DNA of 48,882 nucleotides from Paucisalibacillus globulus DSM 18846 (GCF_000482485.1 NZ_KI519436.1:1-48882); one strand, 5' to 3'. Counted from the first letter of the stretch, positions 8,798 to 19,984 are shown. Notes: a model not told the origin generated them from the sequence alone. Made by a program: numbers and translations.

Positions 8798-9082
8798 ATG
8801 ATTAAACCACTAGGAGATCGTGTAGTTATCGAGCTTGTTGAACTAGAAGAAAAAACAGCAAGCGGAATTGTACTTCCAGACTCTGCAAAAGAAAAGCCAC
8901 AAGAAGGACGAATTGTTGCGGTTGGTACTGGCCGTGTAACAGATAGTGGAGAAAGAGTTGCACTTGAGGTTTCAGAAGGAGATCGTATTATCTTCTCAAA
9001 ATTTGCTGGAACTGAAGTAAAGTATGACGGAAATGAATACTTAATTCTACGTGAAAGTGATATTTTAGCTGTAGTTCAATAA
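8798..9082 (+). CDS. groES: Co-chaperonin GroES
   Basis: A 94-aa Hsp10 that caps the GroEL cavity. The start [11 protein letters not shown], the mobile-loop region around [18 protein letters not shown] and the C-terminal DILAVV are standard. It has a strong ribosome site (AAGGAGG) and lies 40 nt downstream of CIRCE. It is the first gene of groESL. Confidence 0.98.
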   Translation: MIKPLGDRVVIELVELEEKTASGIVLPDSAKEKPQEGRIVAVGTGRVTDSGERVALEVSEGDRIIFSKFAGTEVKYDGNEYLILRESDILAVVQ

Positions 9083-9108
9083 TAAATTTTTCGAATAAAA
9101 ATCTTTAG

Positions 9109-10752
<1,644 letters not shown>

Positions 10753-10763
10753 TAAGCCGTCTG

Positions 10764-10873
10764 AACCCTTGAAGGATAAGGGTTTTGATGTAAGATGAGA
10801 GTGAAATGCTAACATTGAGTTTTTAGCGGAGGCTTCTCAAAAGTTTAAGTAAACTTTTGAGAAGCCTCTTTTT
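10764..10873 (+). terminator. groESL terminator region
   Basis: Two hairpins follow groEL. A small one, AACCCTT (10764-10770) / AAGGGTT (10778-10784), precedes a strong one: GAGGCTTCTCAAAAGTTTA (10829-10847) / TAAACTTTTGAGAAGCCTC (10850-10868) with a T-run. The rest of the 10,874-11,071 gap holds no gene and no promoter I can call confidently. Confidence 0.85.
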
Positions 10874-11071
10874 TATACTTCGATAATAAAGGATGCAATA
10901 ATCATTTGGGGACATTTTGACAAAATCCAAGCTTAAATGCAGCGACACTTTATGGGAAATTTTAAATCGAAAATATACACATTAATACACCAACCCGATA
11001 AACTAATCGAATTCTATGATAAAATCAAGTTATTATGATAATTTAAAAACCTACAGAGAGGAAGCATTGCA

Positions 11072-12301
11072 TTGAACCGTAGAGTAGTGGTGACTGGAAT
11101 GGGTTCGATAACTTCACTTGGTGAGGACGTTCTTACATTATGGAAAAATATAAAAGCAGGAGAGTCCGGTATTAAAGTATTGGAATCAGAAGCGTTTACT
11201 GGAATTCAAACACAAATTGCCGGAAAGATTAATAATTTTAATGAAGAGAAATATTTAGACCGGAAAGAAATAAAACGTTATGACCCTTATATTCAATATG
11301 GTTATGTAGCGGCAATGGAAGCGTTAGAGCAAGCCAAACTAGATCTTGATTTAGTGGATAAAGATCGTATGGGAGTTTATGTTGGCTCGGGTGCAGGTGG
11401 TATTCAAACACTTTTACAAAATTATGATACTTTACATGAAAAAGGAGCAAGACGTGTCTCGCCTTTTGCTATTCCCTATTCAATTAATAATATGGGAACT
11501 GGAATTATTTCGATTAAGACTGGTTTTCGTGGACCAAGTTTAGCGACCGTTTCAGCTTGTGCAACGAGTAACCATGCAATTGGTGAAGCCTACTTAAAAA
11601 TTAAGCACGGTTACGCAGATGGTATTTTAGCAGGTGGTGCAGAAGCGACGATTACACCACTTTATTTTGCAGGCTTTTCAAAAATGCGGGCAATGTCTGT
11701 ACGTAATGAGGCTCCAAAAGAAGCTTCAAGACCATTTGATCAGGAGCGTGATGGCTTTGTCATGTCAGAGGGTGCCGGAGTATTATTTTTAGAAGAATAT
11801 GAGCATGCAAAAAATCGCAATGCAACCATTCTTGGAGAAATTGTTGGGTATGGTAGCACAACCGACGCACATCACATAACAGACCCAAATCCAAAAGGGG
11901 CAGTAAAAGCTATGCAACTAGCACTCGAACAGGGCGGATTACATCCAGAAGAAGTCGACTATATTAATGCACACGGAACAAGCACTCTGGCGGGCGATGT
12001 TTCTGAAACGAATGCAATTAAAGATGTGTTTGATACCTATTCTCAAAAATTAAAAGTAAGTTCCACAAAATCAATGACAGGACATCTATTCGGAGCGGCA
12101 GGAGCAGTAGAATCAATTATTACATTAAAGGCAATGGAAGAAAGTCTTTTCCCACCAACGATTAACTTGCATAACCCAGACCCGGAATGTGATTTAGACT
12201 ACGTGCCAAACGAAGCGGTAAGTGGAAACATAAACATCGCACTATCCAATGGATTTGGATTTGGTGGTCATAATGCAGTTATTGCGTTTAAAAAAGTATG
12301 A
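11072..12301 (+). CDS. Beta-ketoacyl-ACP synthase II-like (FabF paralogue)
   Basis: Thiolase-fold condensing enzyme that elongates an acyl chain with malonyl-ACP. The active-site triad is intact: Cys163 in TVSACATS, His301 in NAHGTST and His338 in KSMTGHLFG, with Lys333 just before. At 409 aa it is full length for KAS II. The start is TTG 11072, preceded by GAGAGGAAG. It is not in a fabHF context. Instead it is followed by an acyl-activating ligase and a hotdog thioesterase on the same strand, so it is probably a secondary condensing enzyme for a specialised acyl product and not the housekeeping FabF. That functional split is inference. Confidence 0.9.
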   Translation: MNRRVVVTGMGSITSLGEDVLTLWKNIKAGESGIKVLESEAFTGIQTQIAGKINNFNEEKYLDRKEIKRYDPYIQYGYVAAMEALEQAKLDLDLVDKDRMGVYVGSGAGGIQTLLQNYDTLHEKGARRVSPFAIPYSINNMGTGIISIKTGFRGPSLATVSACATSNHAIGEAYLKIKHGYADGILAGGAEATITPLYFAGFSKMRAMSVRNEAPKEASRPFDQERDGFVMSEGAGVLFLEEYEHAKNRNATILGEIVGYGSTTDAHHITDPNPKGAVKAMQLALEQGGLHPEEVDYINAHGTSTLAGDVSETNAIKDVFDTYSQKLKVSSTKSMTGHLFGAAGAVESIITLKAMEESLFPPTINLHNPDPECDLDYVPNEAVSGNINIALSNGFGFGGHNAVIAFKKV

Positions 12302-12340
12302 TGATAAGTAACTATAATTAATGGTTGACAGTACTACATT

Positions 12341-14089
12341 ATGGAAGGGGTAATCATCATAACTACAAAAGAAATAGCATTTAAAGTAAGTATAGAAGCA
12401 AGAAGAGAAGCATTGGAAGCAAGGTACCCAATTTGGCGAAGAGATACGGTAGCCGAGCATTTTGAAAAAGCATGTAAAGAATACGTTAATCGTCCTTACA
12501 TGTATATTCATAATAAAAGTTATACATATGAAGCAATCTGGGATATGGCGGTGACCTATGCTAAAGCATTAATGAATTTAGGTGTGAAGCGAAGAGAACA
12601 TATCGCGACATATATGGAAAATGACGCTTCATTCCCGGCCCTCATGATTGCCTCTTCTATGGTTGGAGCCGTCTTTATCCCAATTAATTCGATGCTTAAA
12701 AAAGATGAATTGAAATATATTATTTCGCAATCAGATACCAACTATTTATTCGTGAAGCAATCAGAAAAAAATAAGAAGCAGTTAGATATCGTGTCCGACT
12801 TACTTGATGATAGTGAAATACAAGAATATAGTCGTTTGGAAAAGGTTATTTGTTTACTAAATGAAAAAGAAACAATTACTGACGCACGTTTCTTAGATGG
12901 AAATACGTTTCTTACTGATGGGGGCGCTATTTCAATGAGTGAGTTAGATGCCCGTTTTGAAGAATCGCGCTATCCAGACGAAGTAGCAATTATTATGTAT
13001 ACATCTGGTTCAACTGGGAGTCCCAAAGGTGTGATGTTGACCCATGATAATTTATTACGAGCAGGTTATGGTACGACATTAAGCCGTGCGATAGAAGATG
13101 CCCGCGTTACCTTTGCACCGCTTCCGTTCTATCATTGTTACGCCATTATCGAAGCAATTTTCTCGTTATCCTTTGTAGGGGGTTCGTTTATTTCTGCACA
13201 GGGAATGGCGCCGCTTGAATCCATGCAATTAATGGAAAAGTTTAAAGTGAATGATTACTTATGTGTACCAACCACATTACTCCCAGTGCTTAACCATCCA
13301 AAAGTAAAAGAATTTGATTTTTCCAATCTTTTCGCTATGTGGATTGGTGGTGCGGCTGCGCCAATACAGGTTTGGAAACAGGCTGTTGAAATTTTTAAGC
13401 TAACGGAGATAATTACTGGCTATGGTCAAACTGAAGTTGCATCTTCCGGAGTAACAACAGAGCTTGGCGATTCCTTGGAAACGATAACAACACGTGTTGG
13501 CAGACCCAAAATCCATGGCGTATCAGCGCTATCAGAATTTAATGACAGTGCCGTTCAATATGTAACAGTAGATCCTGAGACAGGTGAAAGTCTTCCAAAA
13601 GGGGCTATTGGTGAATTAGTCGTTCGTGGTGCAACTGTGACATGTGGTTATTATAATAAACCAAAAGAGACGGCAAAAACAATTGATAAAGATGGTTGGT
13701 TACGAACAGGTGATGTCGGACGAATTGATGAAAAGGGGTATTTACAAATACTTGGGAGAAGTAAAGAAATGTATAAAGTGTCTGGAGAGCTCGTATCACC
13801 TCGAGAAATAGAAATTGTCATATCTGAACATCCGGCCGTAAGTCAAGTGAACGTCATCGGTGTACCTGACCTTCGTACTTCAGAAATTGGAGCTGCTTTT
13901 ATTGAATTAAAAGATGGGCAGACCTTAACAAGAAAAGAAATTATCGATTGGTGCGCACCGAAATTAGCAAAATTTAAAATGCCTCGTCATGTTTGGTTTG
14001 TAAAATCTGCAGAATGGCCGATGACAGGAACAGGTAAGGTTCAAAAGTTCCGTTTACAAGAACTTGCCAAGGAAAAATTAACGAGGTAA
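12341..14089 (+). CDS. AMP-forming acyl-CoA/acyl-ACP ligase (ANL superfamily)
   Basis: Class I adenylate-forming enzyme, expected to activate a carboxylic acid as acyl-AMP and pass it to CoA or a carrier protein. Motifs in order: P-loop YTSGSTGSPKG (about residues 221-231), GYGQTE (about 361), GWLRTGDVGRIDEKGY, GRSKEMYKVSGE, and the C-terminal TGTGKVQK with the catalytic Lys near residue 565. At 582 aa it is slightly longer than usual. The ATG at 12341 has no good ribosome site, and an AAGGGG lies a few codons in with no standard start after it, so the N-terminus is uncertain. It lies 39 nt after the KAS gene. Chain length of the substrate cannot be told. Confidence 0.9.
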   Translation: MEGVIIITTKEIAFKVSIEARREALEARYPIWRRDTVAEHFEKACKEYVNRPYMYIHNKSYTYEAIWDMAVTYAKALMNLGVKRREHIATYMENDASFPALMIASSMVGAVFIPINSMLKKDELKYIISQSDTNYLFVKQSEKNKKQLDIVSDLLDDSEIQEYSRLEKVICLLNEKETITDARFLDGNTFLTDGGAISMSELDARFEESRYPDEVAIIMYTSGSTGSPKGVMLTHDNLLRAGYGTTLSRAIEDARVTFAPLPFYHCYAIIEAIFSLSFVGGSFISAQGMAPLESMQLMEKFKVNDYLCVPTTLLPVLNHPKVKEFDFSNLFAMWIGGAAAPIQVWKQAVEIFKLTEIITGYGQTEVASSGVTTELGDSLETITTRVGRPKIHGVSALSEFNDSAVQYVTVDPETGESLPKGAIGELVVRGATVTCGYYNKPKETAKTIDKDGWLRTGDVGRIDEKGYLQILGRSKEMYKVSGELVSPREIEIVISEHPAVSQVNVIGVPDLRTSEIGAAFIELKDGQTLTRKEIIDWCAPKLAKFKMPRHVWFVKSAEWPMTGTGKVQKFRLQELAKEKLTR

Positions 14090-14117
14090 CTAAGAATTTA
14101 GAAGTGGAGCGTTTTTA

Positions 14118-14585
14118 ATGAGTGAATCTTGGCAGCAATATCAAATGCGCGTACCTTATAAAGATACAGATCAAATGGGTGTGGTGCATCATGGCAATTA
14201 TATTTTTTGGTTTGAAGCTGCACGTATTGAATTCATGAGACATTATGGATTTTCTTATTTTGACTTAGAAGAGAGAGGATTTTATCTTCCAGTCATTGAT
14301 GTCAATATAAATTATAAAAAATCAGCACATTTTGATGATGCGGTTGGGATATTTACGAAAATAAACAGTTTCTCACCAATCCGATTAACATTTTATTATG
14401 AAGCACGACGGATAAATAAAGAAGTTTCTAATCAAATAGATAACAATATATCCATTGAAACAAAGGGTGAATTGCTTGCTTATGGAACGACAGAGCATAC
14501 GTGGATGAATGCGGACTGGAAGCCAGCTCGTATACATAAAACATTACCAGAGGTTTACCAAATATTAAAAAGTTTAACTTCATAA
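14118..14585 (+). CDS. Acyl-CoA/acyl-ACP thioesterase, YbgC/FadM-like hotdog
   Basis: A 155-aa hotdog-fold protein of the 4-hydroxybenzoyl-CoA thioesterase group. The signature DTDQMGVVHHGNYIFWFEAARIEF near the N-terminus includes Asp18, the likely catalytic residue. It should hydrolyse an acyl thioester in the cytosol. It starts 28 nt after the ligase stop with AGTGGAG upstream, so it is the third gene of a condensation-activation-release operon. Substrate unknown. Confidence 0.9.
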   Translation: MSESWQQYQMRVPYKDTDQMGVVHHGNYIFWFEAARIEFMRHYGFSYFDLEERGFYLPVIDVNINYKKSAHFDDAVGIFTKINSFSPIRLTFYYEARRINKEVSNQIDNNISIETKGELLAYGTTEHTWMNADWKPARIHKTLPEVYQILKSLTS

Positions 14586-14616
14586 AAAAATGTAAAAGGA
14601 ACTTAGGTTTGATATG

Positions 14617-14972
14617 CTCCCCCTACAGTAGACACTTTAAAAATAAAACTACTTTAGGGGGAGATTTTTTGTTACGCAGACGAGGTATGAAGCCGAATAC
14701 CAAACGATCAAAAAATTCGAAAAAAAAGGTTCAAAATTAGCTTATTGTGTGAAGCTTTAGATGTGAGTCGCTCGGGTTATTATTAAGTGGTTAAATCGCA
14801 AACCAACGAAAACAGAGAAGCGTTTAGGACGCTTGATCAACTGAATTCAAAGAGTTTATGAAGAACAAAAAGGGATTTATAGTTATCGCCGAATCACGAT
14901 TTATCTCAATCATTTCCTTAACGCTCAAGTGAACCATAAATGTGTTCATCGCTTGATGGAAGCCTCTTTTTT
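14617..14972 (+). pseudogene. Degraded IS3-family (IS150-group-like) transposase remnant
   Basis: Pieces of an OrfB can be read across frames: an N-terminal RYEAEYQTIKKFEKKGSK, then LCEALDVSRSGYY followed by an in-frame stop, then, after a shift, KWLNRKPTKTEKRLGRLIN, a stop, and IQRVYEEQKGIYSYRRITIYLNHF through VHRLMEA. This is the HTH_21 region preceding the integrase core. At least two frameshifts and a stop disrupt it, and the DDE domain is missing. The left edge carries an inverted pair CTCCCCCTA (14617-14625) / TAGGGGGAG (14655-14663), which may be the IS end or a terminator for the upstream operon. No right end seen. Confidence 0.8.
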
Positions 14973-15286
14973 CATGTTGTTAATTCATTCAACAAGTTGA
15001 CAACCTTTAGAGGAAAGTTGGAAAGTTTTTTGGGTTTTATTAGTACTTTTCTACTGCTATTTTCCCAAGTTTTTACAACGTTGTATAAGATAGAATGAAA
15101 TATGAGGTGGAAAGCTTATATTGCATATTTGCTCCAATAGTAATGAGCCGGTACTAACAACAAAATAGTGTTATTAATTTTTGTCAGTATGTATGCCTAG
15201 TTTCTAAAGATTGTTAGCCCTATTTACACTTAATATAGTATATTACAAGCATACTAGTAATTTAGTTGATGTGAGGTTGATTGCAA
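14973..15286. other. Non-coding gap with one promoter
   Basis: No gene found between the IS remnant and the DUF4129-like gene. A SigA-type promoter is visible: TTGTTA (15211-15216), 17 nt, TATAGT (15234-15239), about 48 nt before the next start codon. A 12-bp palindrome TACAACGTTGTA near 15076 is unassigned. Confidence 0.6.
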
Positions 15287-16472
15287 ATGATGGAGAAACA
15301 TCAAGTTATTTCAGACACGTATCATTTTATTAGCGATATGTTACTGATTTTTATCCTAGGGATCCCAGTAATGCATTTTTTTTTATGGAACAGTTCCGTT
15401 TTTTAGTCATTTATTAATCATTCTATTGTCTTGTATTATTTTTACTTTAGTAGAAAGAGTAAATAATAATTATACTACTTTTATTTTTATGTTCCCAATC
15501 CTCCATTTACTCTTTTGGACTTTTAATTATCCATTGCTATTGAATCTTGTTTTTTCTGTTCTATTTATATGGAGATATTTAAACATTAGAAACGATTTAG
15601 TAACAAATAAAGGATTATCATACATAATATTAACAGGATTTTCTTCCGTATGTATGTATTTAATTACTAAAGAGATTGCAGTTATGATTTATTTAGTATT
15701 ACAGTTTATAATTCTTGTATTTGGTTTCTTACTTAGCCAAATCGCTGTTGTAGATAAGCAAATTAGATCAAAATTAAATTATTATTTAGGCTTTTATTAT
15801 ATCGCTTTATTATCGTTAGTAGGTTTTGTGTGTTATTGGGTTATATCACAATTTTATCTATTTCAATTTTTGGACAAAATCGTTTATGTGATTTTGTCCT
15901 TCGTTGGACGGATAGTATATATCTTTCCATTTACAGAGGAATTTGAGTTTAAGAGAGCCCAAAATATTGCAGGTATGGGTACTGGTGAGGAAGGGGTGGA
16001 ACATTCGAATTCCGCTCTTACCACGATTGCAAGTATTTTCGGGGTGAATGTTGTGATTGGTTTTTTTATTTCTTTGTTTGGAGTATTGATGTTGATGATG
16101 ATATTTAGAAAGGATTATAGTCCTCTCGATGTAGCAAACAGTGGGAAAGTAGCAAATATAATAAGTACATCCTATAATTCATTAACCATGAAATCTCTTT
16201 TAAAACTTAACGTGAAGAATTTTTCAGTATATAAAAGGCATCCTGTTAGAAAATTGATTTATGATTTTGAGTGTAAAGCAAATAAGGGAAATTACGGGAG
16301 AAAGCCATTTGAAACTCTGGAGGATTGGTTACCGAGAATTGGCATACAAGAAAAGAACTTAGAGAGTTATCAAAGAATAAGATATGGCAACATGGATGTG
16401 AGTGAAAGAGAAGTTGAAGATTTAAAAAGAGAATTGGATATGATATATCTGTCTATTAAAGAAAAAAGATAA
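15287..16472 (+). pseudogene. Frameshifted multi-span membrane protein, possibly DUF4129-like
   Basis: Two frames belong together. The first runs from ATG 15287 (GAGGT upstream) for 39 codons to TAG at 15404-15406. The second is +1 relative to it and continues to 16472. The switch falls at nine consecutive T residues (15376-15384). Removing one T gives a continuous reading frame of about 394 aa with several membrane spans and a soluble C-terminal tail (HPVRKLIYDFECKANKGNYGRKPFETLEDWLPRIG) resembling DUF4129. The switch may be a sequencing error, a true mutation, or rescue by slippage on the T-tract. DUF4129 genes usually sit with MoxR/DUF58/transglutaminase genes; none is here. Confidence 0.75.
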
Positions 16473-16580
16473 TTAAGGGTTGTACGATTTCAGTGCAAAC
16501 AAAAAATTAGTTAGGTACTCACCTATATTTATAAAAATGAATATCTTATAGTTAAAACTCTTTAATTAGGAGGAAACTTC

Positions 16581-17357
16581 ATGGGATATTTCGTGACGGT
16601 AGATTCAGGTGTCAATTTATACGTAGAAGATGTTAACCCTGGAGGAAATAAGACGATTATATTTCTACATGGTTGGCCATTAAATCATAAACAGTTTGAG
16701 TATCAGTTCAATGTTCTTCCTGCGAAGGGCTACCGATGTATTGGAGTTGACTGGAGGGGGTTTGGGAAATCAGATAAACCGATGGGCGGCTACACGTTTG
16801 ATAGGCTTGCAGATGATATCCGCTCCTTAGTTGTTACACTCCAATTAAACAATGTTACACTTCTAGGGCATTCAACTGGTGGGGCTATCGCAATACGATA
16901 TGTATCTCGTCACAATAGTTTTGGAGTATCCAAACTTGTTCTTGTTGATGCGGCTGCTCCAACAGGATTCACCACAGAAACTGCTAATAACTTTCTTAAG
17001 GAAGTCCTAAATGATCGGCCAAAAATGATGCAGGATGTAACAGATGGTTTTTTCTTTCAGTATATAACTAAACCTTTCTCGGACTGGTTTATGCAAATGG
17101 GACTACAAGCAGCAAGTTGGTCAACTGCTGCTATTATCGTTACCTTAAGAGATGAAAAATTGTATGAAGATTTGCCGAAAATCAATGTTCCTACTTTAAT
17201 CATTCATGGCATTCATGATAAAGTGATTCCATTTGAACAAGGACAAGAATTAAATAAAAAAATAACAAACTCTCAACTAGTCCCGTTTCATTATAGTGGT
17301 CATGGCGCTTTCTGGGAAGAACGTGATAAGTTTAATCGGCTATTAACTGAGTTTTAA
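16581..17357 (+). CDS. Alpha/beta hydrolase
   Basis: A 258-aa cytosolic hydrolase of the non-haem haloperoxidase / esterase-like group. The catalytic triad is readable: nucleophile Ser98 in GHSTGG, Asp213 in GIHDKVIP and His241 in SGHGAFWEE. The oxyanion-hole motif is HGWPLN near residue 30, and DWRGFGKSDKP is typical. It has a strong ribosome site (TTAGGAGGAAAC). It is monocistronic with its own terminator. The substrate cannot be inferred. Confidence 0.9.
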   Translation: MGYFVTVDSGVNLYVEDVNPGGNKTIIFLHGWPLNHKQFEYQFNVLPAKGYRCIGVDWRGFGKSDKPMGGYTFDRLADDIRSLVVTLQLNNVTLLGHSTGGAIAIRYVSRHNSFGVSKLVLVDAAAPTGFTTETANNFLKEVLNDRPKMMQDVTDGFFFQYITKPFSDWFMQMGLQAASWSTAAIIVTLRDEKLYEDLPKINVPTLIIHGIHDKVIPFEQGQELNKKITNSQLVPFHYSGHGAFWEERDKFNRLLTEF

Positions 17358-17457
17358 TATGGTATAAGTCAACTAATTTTAATTTAAAGTGTTTTTAAGC
17401 TATTAATTGAATACAGGAATTGGATGGGCATGATGTAATATTATCCCTTCAGTAAAA

Positions 17458-17504
17458 GAGCCCCTCTCAATAGTCAATTGACTTTTGAGAGGGGCTTCTT
17501 TTAT
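17458..17504 (+). terminator. Terminator after the hydrolase gene
   Basis: GAGCCCCTCTCAATAGTCA pairs with TGACTTTTGAGAGGGGCTTC with one internal mismatch and is followed by TTTTATT. Confidence 0.88.
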
Positions 17505-17523
17505 TAATCAAACGTTTGATTAA
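17504..17523. promoter_or_regulatory. Perfect 20-bp palindrome, possible TetR-family operator
   Basis: TTAATCAAACGTTTGATTAA is perfectly self-complementary. Its size and symmetry fit a TetR-family operator, but it lies near the 3' end of the adjacent tetR gene, about 58 nt beyond its stop, and not before its promoter. Its partner protein is unknown. Confidence 0.45.
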
Positions 17524-17581
17524 ATATATATAATTGTAAATCGTACATCTCGTAACATGTTTAAAAAGAACCTTGCCACTC

Positions 17582-18127
17582 TTAATGCCTCCGTGTTATC
17601 CATATCGACATTTGCGCGGCTATATATTCAGAACTATACTGTTTTCCATCACGAATCCACCACATTAATATCCCTAGAATAGAGGAGGCGATTATATCTT
17701 TTGAAACGGCATCTTCTGTAACTATCTTTTGTAGGTCACGTCTTGTCTGAACAAATTCTACAATAAAGTTATGGAGCTTATTTTGGAAGTCTTTCTCTTC
17801 AAATAACACAGACAGGTGCTTTCGATTTTGATAGAAATAATCTAAAAAGGCAAGCAGTTGTTCATCTAATACTATAGGTTCTAGCTGTAAAAAAGATGAC
17901 AATTTATTAGACAAGTCGTCTAATATATCATAAACCACATGCCTTAATAAATCTTGCATGTCTACATAGTGTAAGTAGAATGTAGCACGATTTAGTTCTG
18001 CTTTTGTTGTTACTCCTTTAACGGTTAATTCCTGCAAATTTTGAGATTCATTTAATGATGCTATTACTGCTTCTTTCAATAATTTCCGGGAGCGAATAGC
18101 ACGTGGATCTTCTTTCCTTGCAGACAT
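17582..18127 (-). CDS. TetR-family transcriptional regulator
   Basis: A 181-aa regulator with an N-terminal HTH (TVKGVTTKAELNRATFYLHYVDMQDLLRHV) and an all-helical ligand domain. The start is ATG 18127, since GGAGGG lies 5 nt upstream; the TTG one codon earlier is too close to that site. It is divergent from a DHA2 efflux gene across 170 nt, the usual arrangement for a repressor of its neighbour. Inducer unknown. Confidence 0.9.
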   Translation of the reverse strand: MSARKEDPRAIRSRKLLKEAVIASLNESQNLQELTVKGVTTKAELNRATFYLHYVDMQDLLRHVVYDILDDLSNKLSSFLQLEPIVLDEQLLAFLDYFYQNRKHLSVLFEEKDFQNKLHNFIVEFVQTRRDLQKIVTEDAVSKDIIASSILGILMWWIRDGKQYSSEYIAAQMSIWITRRH

Positions 18128-18297
18128 CAAATCCCTCCATTATCTATTAAATCAACATATTAACAACGAAAAATATAAAAGTGTTGTATAGTTGACGGTT
18201 TACTAAAAATTGTTGGTGGTTTCTTAATATAAAACTTGTTACAATTCATTTTATCGTCATTGTGTTGATAAAGTAAAGAGGAGGATTATTAGTTCCC

Positions 18298-19734
18298 ATG
18301 GATCAAAGAATAAATAAGAAAGTATTAGTGTTTGTGTTACTACTTGGAGGTTTTTTGTCAATTTTAAACCAAACACTATTAAACGTTGCACTAAGTAAAT
18401 TTATGGAAGTGTTTGAAGTTGGTGCGACAACTGTACAATGGTTAGCAACAGGATTCATGCTCGTTAACGGTGTATTAATTCCCGTAACGGCTTTTTTAAT
18501 GAAGCGTTTTTCAACACGTCAATTATTTATTAGTTCCATGCTATTATTATTAATTGGTTCTGTTTTTTGTGCGATTGCGCCAAATTTCTCCATTCTATTA
18601 ATAGGGCGTATGATTCAAGCAGCGGGTGCAGGTATTATTATGCCACTTATGATGAGTGTCGTTATGTTTATCTTCCCACCTGAAAAGCGAGGGAGTGCTA
18701 TGGGCTTATTAGGGTTAGCTATGATTTTTGCCCCGGCGATAGCACCAACATTATCTGGCTTCGTCATTGAATATGTATCATGGCGTTGGTTGTTTATTGG
18801 TTTAATCCCACTTGTAGGAATTGTTATATTATTAGCATTCAAATATTTAATTAATATTTCAGAAGGGTCAAAAGCAGAATTGGATGTATTGAGTGTTATC
18901 CTATCTACAGCTGGTTTCGGGTTAGTGTTATATGGATTTAGTAATGCTGGAAGTCATGGTTGGGATGATACGATAGTGTTAACATCCATTATTGTAGGTG
19001 TATTAGTGTTGGTATTATTTACAACACGTCAATTACGGGCAAGTGATCCTTTCTTAAATGTACGTGTATTCCAAAATAAAATATTTACAATGACATCTCT
19101 CATAAACATTATCGTAACAATGATGTTATATGCTGATATGATTTTATTACCAATCTATTTACAAGATGGCAGAGGCTTTACAGCATTTGACGCCGGATTG
19201 TTGTTATTACCAGGGGCTATTATTAATGCGATACTGTCTCCAGTTACCGGAAAATGGTATGATCGTTTCGGTGCGAAGCCATTATTCGTTATTGGTCTAA
19301 TTTTTGTCATTCCATCGATGTGGGTTGTAACGGACTTAACAGAAATGACGTCATTTACTTACTTAATGATTCGTACAATATTTTTACGTATCGGTTTAAG
19401 TTTTATAACAATGCCACTGAACACAGCAGGATTAAATGCATTACCAAACAATCTTGTTACACATGGTACTGCCGTAAACAATACAGTTCGTCAAATTGCA
19501 GGTGCAATTGGTACAGCGGTAGTTGTAACTATTTATACTTCTAAAGCAACAGACTATGCAGGAGACCTAGCTACTCAAGGTGTGACAGAAGGAATTAAGG
19601 AATTAACATCTATTTTTGCCTCAGGTGACGCGTACTACTTTATGATGATTTTAGCGGTTATTGCCCTAGTAATTACAATTATGACACCGCTCAAAGGGCC
19701 TATACCACCAAAAAGTGTAGAAGAGGCAAAGTAA
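18298..19734 (+). CDS. DHA2-family (EmrB/QacA-type) MFS efflux transporter
   Basis: A 478-aa proton-driven exporter predicted to have 14 membrane spans. Seen: LNQTLLNVALSKF in TM1, the WLATGFML segment, the GRMIQAAGAGIIMPL motif (motif C-like region), and GTAVNNTVRQIAGAIGTA late in the protein. These match LmrB/EmrB-type drug exporters. It is controlled, by inference, by the divergent TetR. It resembles the second DHA2 gene at 36.8-38.3 kb in layout. Substrate unknown. Confidence 0.92.
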   Translation: MDQRINKKVLVFVLLLGGFLSILNQTLLNVALSKFMEVFEVGATTVQWLATGFMLVNGVLIPVTAFLMKRFSTRQLFISSMLLLLIGSVFCAIAPNFSILLIGRMIQAAGAGIIMPLMMSVVMFIFPPEKRGSAMGLLGLAMIFAPAIAPTLSGFVIEYVSWRWLFIGLIPLVGIVILLAFKYLINISEGSKAELDVLSVILSTAGFGLVLYGFSNAGSHGWDDTIVLTSIIVGVLVLVLFTTRQLRASDPFLNVRVFQNKIFTMTSLINIIVTMMLYADMILLPIYLQDGRGFTAFDAGLLLLPGAIINAILSPVTGKWYDRFGAKPLFVIGLIFVIPSMWVVTDLTEMTSFTYLMIRTIFLRIGLSFITMPLNTAGLNALPNNLVTHGTAVNNTVRQIAGAIGTAVVVTIYTSKATDYAGDLATQGVTEGIKELTSIFASGDAYYFMMILAVIALVITIMTPLKGPIPPKSVEEAK

Positions 19735-19836
19735 ATGTATATCATATTCAAACAATATGACTTTAGATGTTTTCGAAACTACTGCTAAACATAGGATTAT
19801 TTCAATTAGATAAATTGTAGAAGGAATAAATAATTC

Positions 19837-19878
19837 AGCTCCTCATAAGTAAGATTAACTTTTGGGGGAGCTATTTTA
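19837..19878 (+). terminator. Probable terminator after the DHA2 gene
   Basis: AGCTCC (19837-19842) pairs with GGAGCT (19867-19872) across a wide loop and is followed by ATTTTATTTT. A weaker hairpin than others in the window. Confidence 0.55.
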
Positions 19879-19933
19879 TTTTGCTCATTCTCTAGTTTAT
19901 TAAGTAGTTTGAAGAAATTTCTAGTTGCTTAGG

Positions 19934-19962
19934 TTTACAATTCTAAGAAAGTTTCGTATACT
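19934..19962 (+). promoter_or_regulatory. SigA-type promoter of the lysine-riboswitch/lysC unit
   Basis: TTTACA (19934-19939), 17 nt, TATACT (19957-19962). It lies about 25 nt before the start of the riboswitch homology. Confidence 0.8.
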
Positions 19963-19984
19963 TACAATATTAATTGAATAATTA

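Noticed and set aside
14617-14972. Active insertion sequence
   Set aside because: Frameshifts, stops, a missing catalytic domain and no right end show it is a relic.
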